Assembly: GCA_937897125.1 (NCBI GenBank)
Contig: CALCPL010000075.1
Location: 1 to 15,531 of the forward strand
DNA length: 15,531 bases
Reading direction: 5' to 3'
DNA from: an uncultured Candidatus Pelagibacter sp.
Lineage (GTDB): Bacteria > Pseudomonadota > Alphaproteobacteria > Pelagibacterales > Pelagibacteraceae
Positions 1 through 9,262 of this stretch are shown here, in pieces. The notes beneath the pieces were generated by a model. It ran no database searches and was not told the DNA's origin. It saw only the letters and a program-made list of their open reading frames with translations. The position numbers were made by a program, and so were the translations under genes. The stretch's first letter is position 1; each line of letters opens with the position of its first letter.

Positions 1-47
1 CTACACCTCTCTATTCGTCGGCAGCGTCAGATGTGTATAAGAGACAG
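1..47 (+). other. Nextera P5-side sequencing adaptor (not genomic)
   Basis: Bases 1-6 match the end of the Illumina P5 primer, 7-14 (CTCTCTAT) match an i5 index, 15-28 are the Read 1 primer start (TCGTCGGCAGCGTC), and 29-47 are the 19-bp Tn5 mosaic end finishing in GAGACAG. This is recognised from known adaptor sequence, which it matches without a mismatch. It is library DNA left untrimmed, so genomic sequence starts at 48. Confidence 0.98.
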
Positions 48-1381
48 GTTTATATTGGATTGCAATTTCATTAACTTTTGATGAAAGTTTCAAATTTTTA
101 ATACCAATAGCTATTGTTTTATTTCCTGCTTTTCTGGCAATATTTTATGGATTAATAACTTATTTGTTTTCTGTTTTTTATTCTAAAAATGTTGTTAGTA
201 CATTTTTTATTTTTTCAATTTTATATGGATCTATTGAATTTATTAGAGGGTCCATTCTTACTGGTTTTCCATGGAATTTAATTGCTTTTAGTTTTTCAGA
301 AAGTATTTATTTTATTCAAATTCTTTCAGTAATTGGGACTTATTCTTTTAATTTAATCTGCATATCTCTGTTTACTGTGCCAGCTATATTTATCTTAAGA
401 AAAACCAGAAAAGAAATTATTGTCTGTTTTTTCTTTATAATAATTTCTGTAGGCTTTTTAGTTTTTGGGAATTTAAAATTTAATCAATTTAATACCATGA
501 CTGATATTAAAAATAATTTTACAATAAGAGCTGTATCACCCAATATTAGTTTAGATCGATTTTATTCAGGACAGGACGAATTAAAGATTATCCAAGAACT
601 AATTACCTTGAGTAGCCCAGAAAAAAAAGAACCAACGATTTTTTTATGGCCTGAAGGAATTATTCCAGACAGTTATTTAAGAGATATGGATATCTATAAG
701 GAATTGTTTTCAAATAGTTTTGGGAATGATGATTTAATTATCATGGGTCTAAATAGCGTAAAGACTAAAAATAGTGAAAATTTATTTTTTAATTCAATGG
801 CAGTTTTTAATAATAAATTGGATTTAATTCATAGTTACAATAAGATTAATTTAGTTCCATTTGGAGAGTTCACCCCATTTGAAACAGTTCTTGGTTTAAT
901 AGGACTTAAAACAGTAACCAATGATTACCAATCTTTTTCAAAAGGTGAGAGCCTAAAAGCACTTTCAATAAAAAATGACAAGATAGAACTAAAATTACTT
1001 CCCTTAATTTGTTATGAAATTATTTATTCAAATAGATTATTTAAAGACAAAAACTTTGATTATATAATTAATATTTCAGAAGATGGGTGGTTTGGAAATT
1101 CTATTGGACCGAAACAACATTTTGCACACAGTATCTTTAGATCAATTGAAAGTGGAAAGTATGTAATTAGATCAGCAAATAATGGATTATCTGCCATTAT
1201 TAACCCAATTGGTATTATAGAAAAAAAAGTTGAGATTGGCACTACTGGTTATATTGATTTTAAAGAGAGTAAAATCCTTAAATCTACGCTCTATATGAAT
1301 TATGGGGATAAGATATTTTTTATACTTATTTTATTATATATTTTTTTAATTTTTTCATTTAAGAAAATTACACATGAGTAA
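48..1381 (+). CDS. lnt: Apolipoprotein N-acyltransferase, 5'-truncated
   Basis: Inner-membrane enzyme that moves an acyl chain from a phospholipid to the N-terminal cysteine of apolipoproteins, the last step of lipoprotein maturation. The frame is open right from the adaptor junction. The first whole codon is at 50, giving 443 visible residues, and the TTG at 164 is not the true start because family-like sequence ([10 protein letters not shown]) lies upstream. Roughly the first 70 residues of a usual 500-residue protein are missing. Hydrophobic membrane segments come first, then the periplasmic nitrilase-like domain. Its catalytic triad is visible: Glu in WPEG (codon 653-655), Lys in [11 protein letters not shown] (codon 842-844) and Cys in ICYE (codon 1010-1012). 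A last membrane helix sits near the C-terminus. The stop overlaps the metK start by 8 bases, which suggests translational coupling. The truncation is caused by the library end, not by a pseudogene. Confidence 0.95.
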
Positions 1382-2543
1382 TTTAAAAAATTTTTTATTT
1401 ACAAGCGAGTCTGTTTCTGAAGGACATCCAGACAAAGTGTCAGATCGTATTTCTGATATGGTTGTGGATAGCTATCTTTCAGGTGATCCTTTTTCAAGAG
1501 TAGCATGTGAAACTTTAACCACTACAAATAAAGTTGTTTTAGCTGGAGAAGTAAGAGGACCGAGCATCAAAGAAGAAGATCTTATTCAAAAAGTAAGAGA
1601 ATGCATCAAGGATATAGGTTATGATCAAGATGGTTTTACTTGGAGAGAAGCTACAAAAATAGAAAGCCACCTTCACGCACAATCTGCAGATATAGCAATG
1701 GGTGTGGACTCATCAAGTAATAAAGATGAAGGAGCGGGTGACCAAGGAATAATGTTTGGTTATGCTTGTAATGAAACTGAAGAATTAATGCCTGCACCAA
1801 TTCATTATTCTCATAAGATTTTGAGATTAATGGCTGAAGATAGAAAATCTGGAAAATTAAAAAATATTGAGCCAGATTCAAAAAGTCAAGTTACGTTTGA
1901 ATATGTTGATGGAAAACCAACCAAAGTAAAATCAGTTGTTATATCTTCACAACACTCAGCAGATGTAGATCAGGCTAAAGTTAGAGAATTATTAAAACCT
2001 TATTTATTAAAATCAATTCCAGAAAAGTTTTTGAAAGATTTTAATGAAGATGAATTATATATAAACCCAACTGGAAATTTTGTGATTGGTGGTCCGGATG
2101 GGGATTGTGGCTTAACAGGTAGAAAAATTATTGTAGATACTTATGGTGGAGCAGCACCTCATGGTGGAGGAGCTTTCTCTGGTAAAGATCCAACTAAAGT
2201 TGATAGGTCAGCTGCTTACGCAGCAAGATATATTGCTAAAAATATTGTTGCATCTAACATTGCTGAAAAATGTTTAATTCAAGTAGCATACGCAATTGGA
2301 GTTTCTAAACCTTTATCAATTTATGTAGATTTATTTGATAATGATTTAGAAAAAAATAAATTTGTAACAGAAAAGATTTCAGAAAATTTTGATTTAAGCC
2401 CAAGAGGCATAAGAGAAATGCTAGGCTTAAATAAACCTATTTATGAAAAAACAGCAGCTTATGGTCACTTTGGAAGAGTGCCTGAAGCTAACGGTTCATT
2501 TTCATGGGAAAAAACAGATAAAAAAGACGTTTTTTCTAAATAG
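1374..2543 (+). CDS. metK: S-adenosylmethionine synthetase
   Basis: Makes S-adenosylmethionine from methionine and ATP, releasing phosphate and pyrophosphate; a cytoplasmic enzyme. The 389-residue length is normal for the family. Signature motifs are all present: [12 protein letters not shown] near the N-terminus, [12 protein letters not shown] in the middle (ATP binding), then DTYGG and the glycine-rich [22 protein letters not shown] that carries phosphate-binding residues. The ATG at 1374 lies inside the 3' end of lnt in another frame, so no separate promoter or SAM riboswitch fits directly upstream, and expression is probably coupled to lnt. A hairpin plus T run 60 bases after the stop probably ends the lnt-metK transcript. 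Confidence 0.98.
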   Translation: MSNLKNFLFTSESVSEGHPDKVSDRISDMVVDSYLSGDPFSRVACETLTTTNKVVLAGEVRGPSIKEEDLIQKVRECIKDIGYDQDGFTWREATKIESHLHAQSADIAMGVDSSSNKDEGAGDQGIMFGYACNETEELMPAPIHYSHKILRLMAEDRKSGKLKNIEPDSKSQVTFEYVDGKPTKVKSVVISSQHSADVDQAKVRELLKPYLLKSIPEKFLKDFNEDELYINPTGNFVIGGPDGDCGLTGRKIIVDTYGGAAPHGGGAFSGKDPTKVDRSAAYAARYIAKNIVASNIAEKCLIQVAYAIGVSKPLSIYVDLFDNDLEKNKFVTEKISENFDLSPRGIREMLGLNKPIYEKTAAYGHFGRVPEANGSFSWEKTDKKDVFSK

Positions 2544-2549
2544 TTGCTA

Positions 2550-2577
2550 TTGAATTAAAAAAAAATCTTTATATATT
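2550..2577 (+). promoter_or_regulatory. Possible sigma70 promoter for the nusA operon
   Basis: TTGAAT at 2550-2555 and TATATT at 2572-2577 are separated by 16 bases in the metK-nusA gap. The spacing and -10 are acceptable, but in DNA this AT-rich such matches occur by chance. A transcript from here would begin just before the 2604-2626 hairpin. Confidence 0.35.
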
Positions 2578-2603
2578 GCCCTTACATTATTGAAATTACA
2601 GAA

Positions 2604-2626
2604 TGGGCTTTAGCCCATTTTTTTTT
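2604..2626 (+). terminator. Intrinsic terminator/attenuator between metK and nusA
   Basis: TGGGCT and AGCCCA pair around a very short loop (or TGGGC/GCCCA around TTTA) and are followed at once by nine T (2618-2626). This is the textbook form of a rho-independent terminator. It lies 60 bases after the metK stop and directly before the GGAG (2627-2630) that serves nusA. It could end the lnt-metK message or act as an attenuator in the nusA leader. Confidence 0.8.
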
Positions 2627-2641
2627 GGAGCTAATAAACTT

Positions 2642-4195
2642 ATGTTAAATAGAAGATCAGATAAATTAGAATTATTAAGAATTGCTGAAGCAGTTGCTTT
2701 AGAAAAGTCTATAGATAAAGAATTAATTATTGATTCCATGGAAACTGGAATTGCAAAAGCTGCCAAATCAAAATTTGGACAGGACAATGAAATTAAAGTT
2801 TTAATAGACAGAGAAACTGGAGATATCGGAATTTTCAGAAAATTAATTGTTGTAGAAAAACCAGAAAATACAAATACAGAAATTAATCTTCAAGATGCAA
2901 TCATTTTAAATGAAGTAAACAAAGATAAAAAAATTGGTGACGAAATTTTACAACCGCTTCCCTCTTTTGATTTTGGAAGAATAGCTGCGCAAACAGCAAA
3001 ACAAGTTATTAGTTTTAATGTAAGAGAAGCAGAGCGTGAAAGACAATACAATGATTTCATAGACAAAAAAGATTCAATTTTAAGTGGAATTGTTAAGCGT
3101 CTAGAGTTTGGAAATGTAATAGTTGATTTGGGTAGAACTGAAGCAATTATTCAAAAAAATGAAATGATCCCTAGAGAAAATATTAAAGCTGGCGATAGAG
3201 TTAAAGCTTATTGTTATGACGTAAAAAGAGAAGCTAGAGGACAACAAATATTTTTATCAAGAGCACATCCAAAATTTATGGAAAAATTATTTGTTCAAGA
3301 GGTTCCTGAAATCTATGATGGTTTAATTGAAATCAAATCATCAGCAAGAGATCCAGGAAGCAGAGCAAAAATTTGTGTTAAAGCTGTTGATACTTCATTA
3401 GATCCAGTAGGAGCTTGTGTTGGAATGAGAGGATCAAGAGTTCAAGCAGTAGTTAACGAATTACAAGGTGAAAAAATTGATATTGTTAATTGGTCTGAAG
3501 ATCCAGCAATAGTAGTTTCAAATGCATTGTCACCGGCTGAAGTTCAAAGAGTAAACGTTGATAGTGTTGCAAAAAAATTAGATGTAATTTTAACTGAAGA
3601 AAACTTAAGTAAAGCAATTGGTCGTAGAGGTCAAAATGTTAGGTTGGCTACTAAATTATTAAATTACGAAATTAATATAATGACTGATGCAGAAGATTCA
3701 GAAAGAAGACAATCTGAGTTTAAAGAAAAAACTGAAAACTTTGTTAAAAATTTAGAGTTGGACGAAACATTAGGACAATTACTTGTTGCTGAAGGTTTTT
3801 CTTCGATTTCAGACATTAAAGATAGCTCACCAGAAAATTTAATGAAAATTGAAGGTATAGAGGAAGACACTGCTAAGGCTTTGATTGAAAGAGCAAAAGA
3901 GTTTTACCAAAAAGATCAAGAAGACATCACTCAAAGAATTAAAGATTTGGGACTTCAAGATGATCTTATAAATCACAAAGGACTAACCCCAGGAATGTTA
4001 GTTACTTTAGGAGAACAAAAGATTTTAAAATTAGAAGATTTTGCAGACCTTGCCTCTGATGAATTAACAGGTGGTTATGATGTTGTGAAAGGTGAAAGAA
4101 TTAAGATTCAAGGATACCTTGAAGATTTTGCTTTATCAAAAACAGAAGCGGATGAATTAATTATGTCTGCAAGAAACATAATTTACAAAGATTGA
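2642..4195 (+). CDS. nusA: Transcription termination/antitermination factor NusA
   Basis: Binds RNA polymerase and nascent RNA and controls pausing, termination and antitermination. I place the start at ATG 2642 (517 residues). The in-frame ATG at 2603 would translate the terminator hairpin and T run as MGFSPFFF, and GGAG at 2627-2630 supports 2642. Domains in order: RNA-polymerase-binding N-terminal domain (about 1-125), S1 domain (about 145-207, ILSGIVKRLEFGNVIVDLG), and two KH domains with their GxxG loops visible (GMRG at 261-264, GRRG at 327-330). Two C-terminal helix-hairpin-helix acidic repeats follow, the first around LVAEGFSSISDI. First gene of the operon with infB 10 bases downstream. 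rimP, the usual upstream partner, is not here. Confidence 0.96.
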   Translation: MLNRRSDKLELLRIAEAVALEKSIDKELIIDSMETGIAKAAKSKFGQDNEIKVLIDRETGDIGIFRKLIVVEKPENTNTEINLQDAIILNEVNKDKKIGDEILQPLPSFDFGRIAAQTAKQVISFNVREAERERQYNDFIDKKDSILSGIVKRLEFGNVIVDLGRTEAIIQKNEMIPRENIKAGDRVKAYCYDVKREARGQQIFLSRAHPKFMEKLFVQEVPEIYDGLIEIKSSARDPGSRAKICVKAVDTSLDPVGACVGMRGSRVQAVVNELQGEKIDIVNWSEDPAIVVSNALSPAEVQRVNVDSVAKKLDVILTEENLSKAIGRRGQNVRLATKLLNYEINIMTDAEDSERRQSEFKEKTENFVKNLELDETLGQLLVAEGFSSISDIKDSSPENLMKIEGIEEDTAKALIERAKEFYQKDQEDITQRIKDLGLQDDLINHKGLTPGMLVTLGEQKILKLEDFADLASDELTGGYDVVKGERIKIQGYLEDFALSKTEADELIMSARNIIYKD

Positions 4196-4205
4196 GTAAT
4201 GAAAT

Positions 4206-6410
4206 ATGGAAAACAAAAAAACAAAATTAACACTTTCTGGCATAGCCAAGAAATCGATAGAGAATATAGAGTTAGCAAAAACTCAAAGTAAAAATTCTGT
4301 TGTAATTGAAAAAAAACCTAGCAAATTTGCACCTAGAGGTAACTTTACTAGACCTGCTAGTGTTAGGTCAAAACCAGCAGTAACAAGCGCAAGTAGCTTT
4401 CCCCCTAGAACTACATCGGCACCTAAGCCATCTTCTCCAATAACTAATGACTATGAAAAACGTAAGTTAGCTGAGCAAAGAGCAACCAGAAGACTCAAAG
4501 GTGACACAGGCAAACCTGACACTAAAAAAAGAGAATTAAAATTAACTGTTTCAAGAGCATTAAGCGATGAGATCGAAGCAAGAACAAGAAGTATGGCTTC
4601 ACTTAAAAGAGCAAAATTAAAAGAAAATAGAGAACTTACTAAAGAAGAAATTCAAGAAAGCTTAAAGCCTGTAAAAAGAGATGTGAATATTCCTGAAGCA
4701 ATAACAGTAAGAGAGTTATCCAATAGAATGGCCGAGCAATCAAATAATGTAATCAAACATCTATTTGGAATGGGAGTTACTGTTACTATCAATCAAACAT
4801 TAGCAGCAGATACTGCTGAATATTTGGTAAAAGAATTTGGTCATAATCCAATTAGAGAAGCAAAAGCAGAAGAAATCATTCAAAAAATAAAAGAGTCTAG
4901 ATCTGAAAATTTAAAGAATAGACCACCGATCGTAACTGTGATGGGTCATGTGGATCATGGAAAGACTTCGGTATTAGATGTTTTAAGAAGTGCAAATGTT
5001 GTTTCTGGTGAATTTGGTGGAATAACACAACATATTGGTGCTTATCAAATACAGCACGAATCTAATAAACTAACTTTTATTGACACACCAGGTCATGCTG
5101 CATTTACAGAAATGAGAGCAAGAGGATCAAAATTGACAGACGTTGTGGTATTAGTAGTTGCTGCAGATGATGGTGTTAAACCTCAAACAATTGAATCTAT
5201 AAAACATGCTAAAGCTGCGAACGTTCCAATAGTTGTAGCAATTAACAAGTGTGATTTACCAGAGGCAGACCCACAAAAAATAAAGAACCAGCTTTTAGAA
5301 TATGAACTTATTGCAGAAGATTTATCGGGAGATACTTTGATGGTTGAAATTTCTGCAAAAAATAAAAAGAATTTAGATAAGTTAGTAGAGTCGATTGTTC
5401 TACAAGCAGAAATCTTGGATTTAAAAACTGACTTTGAATCTAAAGCAACTGGAATTGTTTTAGAATCTAAAATTGATATTGGTAGAGGAGCGGTTGCAAC
5501 AGTTGTGGTTACATCTGGAACAATTAAAAAAGGTGATTTCTTTGTTAGTGGATTAAAATGGGGAAAAGTAAGAGCTTTAATTAACGATAAAGGAGAAAGT
5601 GTTAATGAAGCACCACCATCAATGCCAGTTGAAATTCTTGGAATTAATGGAGCGGCTAAATCAGGAGATGATTTTATTGTCTTAGATTCAGAAAAAGAAG
5701 CCAAAACATTAAGTGAGACTAGAGCAGATGAAACCAAAACTGGTGGAAGCCCTTTAACTTTTGCAACTCAAGATTCAGCTTTTGCTGATAAGTCAGCTGC
5801 AGAATTAAATATTATTGTAAAATCAGACGTTCATGGATCTGCGGAAGCAATTAAAAGTGCGATTAATCAAATTACTCACGATGAAGTGAAACCTAAAATA
5901 ATTTTATCTGATATTGGAATGGTAACAGAGACTGATGTAACTTTAGCAAAAGCATCTAACGCTACATTAATTGCATTTAATGTTAAGCCAAGTAAGGAAG
6001 CAAAAAAATTAGCAGAGAATGAAAAAATTATAATATCTTCTTACAATATTATTTATGAAGTTTTAGATTATATCAAATTAAGAATGTCAGGACTTCTTGC
6101 TCCAGATGTTCAAGAAAAAATTGTTGGTACAGCTCAAATTTTAGAAATTTTCAAAGTTTCAGGAACAGGAAAAGTTGCAGGTTCAAAAGTAACTGAAGGT
6201 GAAATAACTAGTGGTGCAAGTGCTAGAGTAGTAAGAGATGGAGCAATTATTTATACGGGTAAAATAAGTACTATTTTTAGAGAAAAAGATCAGGCAAAAC
6301 AGGTTAGTAACGGCCAAGAATGTGGAATAACACTTAAAGACTTTATCGATTTCCAGAAAAACGATACAATAGAGGCGTATAGTACGACTACGACGGAAAG
6401 AACAGTATAA
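4206..6410 (+). CDS. infB: Translation initiation factor IF-2
   Basis: GTPase that places initiator fMet-tRNA on the 30S subunit and promotes subunit joining. It has 734 residues, shorter than the 890 of E. coli because the N-terminal region is reduced. The first 150 residues are a basic, Ser/Pro/Lys-rich low-complexity stretch, followed by an IF2 N-terminal helical domain (about 160-220, ITVRELSNRMAEQ). The G domain shows G1 GHVDHGKT (247-254), G2 around GGITQHIGAY, G3 DTPGH (293-297), G4 NKCD (347-350) and G5 SAK (383-385). Beta-barrel and fMet-tRNA-binding C domains follow. It lies 10 bases after nusA and 2 bases before rbfA in the same operon. The Shine-Dalgarno is weak, so translation is probably coupled to nusA. 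Confidence 0.98.
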   Translation: MENKKTKLTLSGIAKKSIENIELAKTQSKNSVVIEKKPSKFAPRGNFTRPASVRSKPAVTSASSFPPRTTSAPKPSSPITNDYEKRKLAEQRATRRLKGDTGKPDTKKRELKLTVSRALSDEIEARTRSMASLKRAKLKENRELTKEEIQESLKPVKRDVNIPEAITVRELSNRMAEQSNNVIKHLFGMGVTVTINQTLAADTAEYLVKEFGHNPIREAKAEEIIQKIKESRSENLKNRPPIVTVMGHVDHGKTSVLDVLRSANVVSGEFGGITQHIGAYQIQHESNKLTFIDTPGHAAFTEMRARGSKLTDVVVLVVAADDGVKPQTIESIKHAKAANVPIVVAINKCDLPEADPQKIKNQLLEYELIAEDLSGDTLMVEISAKNKKNLDKLVESIVLQAEILDLKTDFESKATGIVLESKIDIGRGAVATVVVTSGTIKKGDFFVSGLKWGKVRALINDKGESVNEAPPSMPVEILGINGAAKSGDDFIVLDSEKEAKTLSETRADETKTGGSPLTFATQDSAFADKSAAELNIIVKSDVHGSAEAIKSAINQITHDEVKPKIILSDIGMVTETDVTLAKASNATLIAFNVKPSKEAKKLAENEKIIISSYNIIYEVLDYIKLRMSGLLAPDVQEKIVGTAQILEIFKVSGTGKVAGSKVTEGEITSGASARVVRDGAIIYTGKISTIFREKDQAKQVSNGQECGITLKDFIDFQKNDTIEAYSTTTTERTV

Positions 6411-6412
6411 TA

Positions 6413-6781
6413 ATGGTTGATAAAACAGGAAAACCCGTATCACAAAGACAATTACGTGTTGGAGAGATGATCAGGCAATCTTTAGGTATGATTTTTGCAA
6501 GAAATGAAGCTAAGGTGCCAAATTTAGAAACTAACACTATAACGGTTACAGAAGTGAAAATGAGTCAAGACCTTAAAATTGCAAAAGCGTATGTATTACC
6601 TCTAGGAGGAAAAGATACTGAAAAAGTTATTAAAAAACTAAGAGAATATTCTTTTTTAATTAGAAAAGTTTTATCTAAAAAAGTATTTATGAAATACATA
6701 CCAAAGATACTTTTTGCTAAAGATGACTCTTTTGAATACGCAGAAAAAATAGAAAACTTAATAAAACAAACAAACAAATAG
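6413..6781 (+). CDS. rbfA: 30S ribosome-binding factor A
   Basis: Small KH-like protein that helps late 16S rRNA 5'-end maturation and is needed for efficient 30S assembly. It has 122 residues, a normal length. Family features seen are the N-terminal RQLRVGEMIRQSLGMI helix, the central VTEVKMSQDLKIAKAYVLPLG strand-helix-strand region, and a C-terminal part ending in KYIPKILFAKDDSFEYAEKIENLI. The ATG follows the infB stop by only 2 bases, so it is probably translated by re-initiation. In most Proteobacteria truB comes next; here rpsO follows after 13 bases. Confidence 0.95.
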   Translation: MVDKTGKPVSQRQLRVGEMIRQSLGMIFARNEAKVPNLETNTITVTEVKMSQDLKIAKAYVLPLGGKDTEKVIKKLREYSFLIRKVLSKKVFMKYIPKILFAKDDSFEYAEKIENLIKQTNK

Positions 6782-6794
6782 GAAAATAAATAGT

Positions 6795-7043
6795 ATGACG
6801 AATAAAGCAGAAGAATTAAAAATGCACGAGAAGGACACTGGTTCTTCAGAAGTACAAATTGCATTATTAACAGGTAAAATTGAAACTCTTTCAGCACACA
6901 TTAAGCAATTCAAAAAAGATAAACACTCTTCGGTTGGATTGTTAAGAGCAGTAAATAGAAGAAAAAAATTGTTAGAATATTTAAAGAAAAATAAATTCGA
7001 TTCTTACAAAAATGTATTAACACAATTAAATTTAAGAAAATAG
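6795..7043 (+). CDS. rpsO: 30S ribosomal protein S15
   Basis: Primary 16S rRNA-binding protein of the central domain of the small subunit, also part of an intersubunit bridge. The protein is 82 residues, about seven shorter than E. coli S15, the difference lying in the first helix. Conserved residues are clear: DTGSSEVQIALLT, the HSSVGLLRAVNRRKKLLEYLK helix pair and the LRK end. The start at 6795 is backed by AGGA at 6780-6783. In many bacteria S15 represses its own messenger; the leader here is only 13 bases after rbfA, so that control is not evident. pnp follows after 21 bases, the widely conserved rpsO-pnp pair. Confidence 0.97.
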   Translation: MTNKAEELKMHEKDTGSSEVQIALLTGKIETLSAHIKQFKKDKHSSVGLLRAVNRRKKLLEYLKKNKFDSYKNVLTQLNLRK

Positions 7044-7064
7044 ATAGAAGGAAACGGAAAATAG

Positions 7065-9155
7065 ATGTTCAAAGTATATAAGAAGGAAATTGAAGTAGCA
7101 GGTAAGAAGATAAGTTTAGAAACAGGTAAAGTAGCAAGACAAGCAGACGGAGCAATCATTGCTTCATGTGGTGAAACAGTTATTTTAGCAACAGTAGTAG
7201 GAGCAAAAAAAGTAAATCCAGATATGGATTATTTTCCTCTATCTGTAAATTACCAAGAAAAATATTATGCAGGTGGTAAAATTCCTGGTGGATATTTTAA
7301 AAGAGAAGCAAGACCAACTGAAAGTGAACAATTGATCTCAAGATTAATTGATAGACCAATCAGACCTTTGTTTCCAAGTGAATTTAAAAATGAAGTTCAG
7401 TTGTTACCAACAGTAATTTCATATGACAAAGACAATCAACCAGATATTTTAGCAATTACAGCTTCTTCAGCAGCGCTAGCTATTTCAGGAATGCCATTTA
7501 TGGGTCCTGTGGGTGCTTCAAGAGTTGGTTTAGTTGATGGTAAATATATATTAAACCCATCAAAAGCTGAGCTAGAAAACTCTACTTTAGATTTAGTTGT
7601 AGCAGGTACTAAAGATGCTGTGCTTATGGTTGAGTCTGAGACTAAAGGTTTAACAGAAGAAGTAATGTTAGATGCAGTTAAGTTTGGTCACGAAGGTTTT
7701 GTTCCAGTAATCGAAATGATTGAGGAACTTGCAAAAGAATGCAGAAAGCCAGAATGGACTGTTGAGAAAAAAGATTTATCAGAAGTTAAGAAAAAACTTG
7801 AAGAAAACTTTACAGCAGATTTAACTAAAGCTTTTGCAACAATAGACAAACAAGATAGATCAAATCAAATTTCAGAAATTTCTGATAAAGCAAAACAGCT
7901 TTTTGCAGAAGATGAAAATTACTCTGATTTTAATGTTAATGATGAATTAAAAAATCTTGAAAAGAAAATTGTTAGAACTGATATTCTTAAAAACAAAAAA
8001 AGAATAGATGGTAGAGGTTTAGCTGATGTAAGAGCTATTGAGTGTGAAGTTGGTGTTTTACCAAGAACTCACGGATCAGCTTTATTTACTAGAGGAGAAA
8101 CACAAGCGATTGTTGTTACTACTTTAGGTACATCTGATGATGAACAAAGATTGGAAAGTCTAGATGGACAACATAGAGAAAGATTTATGCTTCATTATAA
8201 CTTTCCTCCTTTCTCAGTTGGTGAAACTGGAAGAATTGGAACTGGAAGACGTGAAGTTGGCCATGGAAAATTAGCATGGAGAGCAATTAATTCTTCACTA
8301 CCTTCAAAAGAAGAATTTCCATATACTTTCAGAATAGTGTCTGAGATTACAGAATCTAACGGTTCTTCTTCAATGGCAAGTGTTTGTGGTGCATCTCTTG
8401 CGCTTATGGATGCTGGAGTGCCAATTAAAGAGCCAGTTGCAGGTATTGCAATGGGATTAATTAAAGAAGGCGATGACTTTAGTGTCTTGTCAGATATTTT
8501 AGGTGATGAAGATCATCTTGGAGATATGGACTTTAAAGTTGCTGGAACTAAAGATGGAATTACTTCACTTCAAATGGATATTAAAATTACAGGTATCACA
8601 TTTGAAATCATGGAGCAGGCTTTAAAACAAGCTAAAGAAGGAAGAGTTCATATCTTAGGTGAAATGAATAAAGTCTTAAGTGAATCAAGAGCTGATGTTG
8701 GTGAACACACTCCAAAAATGGAACAAATTACTGTTGATAAAAAAGATATCGCAGCTGTGATTGGAAAAGGTGGAGCAACAATTAGAGAGATTGTTGAAAA
8801 GTCGGGTGCAAAAGTTGATGTGAATGATGAAGGTGTGGTAACAGTTTCTGCTCCAGACGAGGAATCTAGAAACATTGCTATGCAGATTATTAAAGACATC
8901 ACAGCAAAAGCTGAACTAAATAAAATTTACTCAGGTAAAGTAATGAAAATTATGGAGTTTGGTGCATTTGTAAACTTCTTAGGTAAACAAGATGGTCTTG
9001 TTCACATTTCAGAACTTGCTGCTAAAAGAGTAGAAAAAGTTACTGATGTTGTCAAAGAAGGCGATGAAGTAAAAGTTAAAGTGATTGGTTTTGATAGAGG
9101 TAAAGTTAAACTTTCTATGAAACAAGCTACAAATGAGACGGAAGCTAAAGCTTAA
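7065..9155 (+). CDS. pnp: Polyribonucleotide nucleotidyltransferase (PNPase)
   Basis: 3'-5' phosphorolytic exoribonuclease, a trimer that degrades mRNA and can add tails. It has 696 residues, full length. Order of domains: first RNase PH-like domain (about 1-140), helical linker (about 235-310), second RNase PH domain from [16 protein letters not shown] (about 315) carrying the active-site region [11 protein letters not shown] (480-490), KH domain with GKGG (567-570) and S1 domain (about 622-687, [17 protein letters not shown]). An AGAAGG at 7045-7050 precedes the start. It is the last gene of the operon, and a strong terminator follows 20 bases after the stop. Confidence 0.98.
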   Translation: MFKVYKKEIEVAGKKISLETGKVARQADGAIIASCGETVILATVVGAKKVNPDMDYFPLSVNYQEKYYAGGKIPGGYFKREARPTESEQLISRLIDRPIRPLFPSEFKNEVQLLPTVISYDKDNQPDILAITASSAALAISGMPFMGPVGASRVGLVDGKYILNPSKAELENSTLDLVVAGTKDAVLMVESETKGLTEEVMLDAVKFGHEGFVPVIEMIEELAKECRKPEWTVEKKDLSEVKKKLEENFTADLTKAFATIDKQDRSNQISEISDKAKQLFAEDENYSDFNVNDELKNLEKKIVRTDILKNKKRIDGRGLADVRAIECEVGVLPRTHGSALFTRGETQAIVVTTLGTSDDEQRLESLDGQHRERFMLHYNFPPFSVGETGRIGTGRREVGHGKLAWRAINSSLPSKEEFPYTFRIVSEITESNGSSSMASVCGASLALMDAGVPIKEPVAGIAMGLIKEGDDFSVLSDILGDEDHLGDMDFKVAGTKDGITSLQMDIKITGITFEIMEQALKQAKEGRVHILGEMNKVLSESRADVGEHTPKMEQITVDKKDIAAVIGKGGATIREIVEKSGAKVDVNDEGVVTVSAPDEESRNIAMQIIKDITAKAELNKIYSGKVMKIMEFGAFVNFLGKQDGLVHISELAAKRVEKVTDVVKEGDEVKVKVIGFDRGKVKLSMKQATNETEAKA

Positions 9156-9174
9156 TAACTTAAATTAAAATTCT

Positions 9175-9207
9175 AAACCCCTGGAATGAAAGTTCTGGGG
9201 GTTTTTT
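9175..9207 (+). terminator. Intrinsic terminator of the pnp operon
   Basis: AAACCCCTGGAA (9175-9186) pairs with TTCTGGGGGTTT (9193-9204) over 12 positions including two G-T wobbles, with a TGAAAG loop. T 9202-9207 form the tail. It lies between convergent pnp and fabI. On the minus strand the tail is poorer, so I call it for pnp only. Confidence 0.9.
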
Positions 9208-9262
9208 ATGGGGTACAGGGTAACAGAACACCCCTATAAGTTTAACTAAATTTAACTATATT

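Noticed and set aside
164..166. TTG as the start of lnt
   Set aside because: The frame is open to the adaptor junction and the upstream residues look like Lnt, so the true start is outside the window.
1300..1373. SAM-type riboswitch before metK
   Set aside because: The region is lnt coding sequence and metK starts inside lnt; no room for a leader and no SAM aptamer pattern seen.
2603..2641. In-frame 13-codon N-terminal extension of NusA
   Set aside because: It translates the terminator hairpin and T run, does not resemble NusA, and a ribosome site fits the ATG at 2642.
5183..5737. 184-codon open frame antisense to infB
   Set aside because: It mirrors the G-domain and linker coding of infB, has Ser/Ile/Leu-rich composition typical of a shadow, and no ribosome site.
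9210..9234. GGGGT/ACCCC hairpin between pnp and fabI
   Set aside because: Only five pairs with a 15-base loop and no T run on either strand; the stronger structure at 9175-9207 explains termination.
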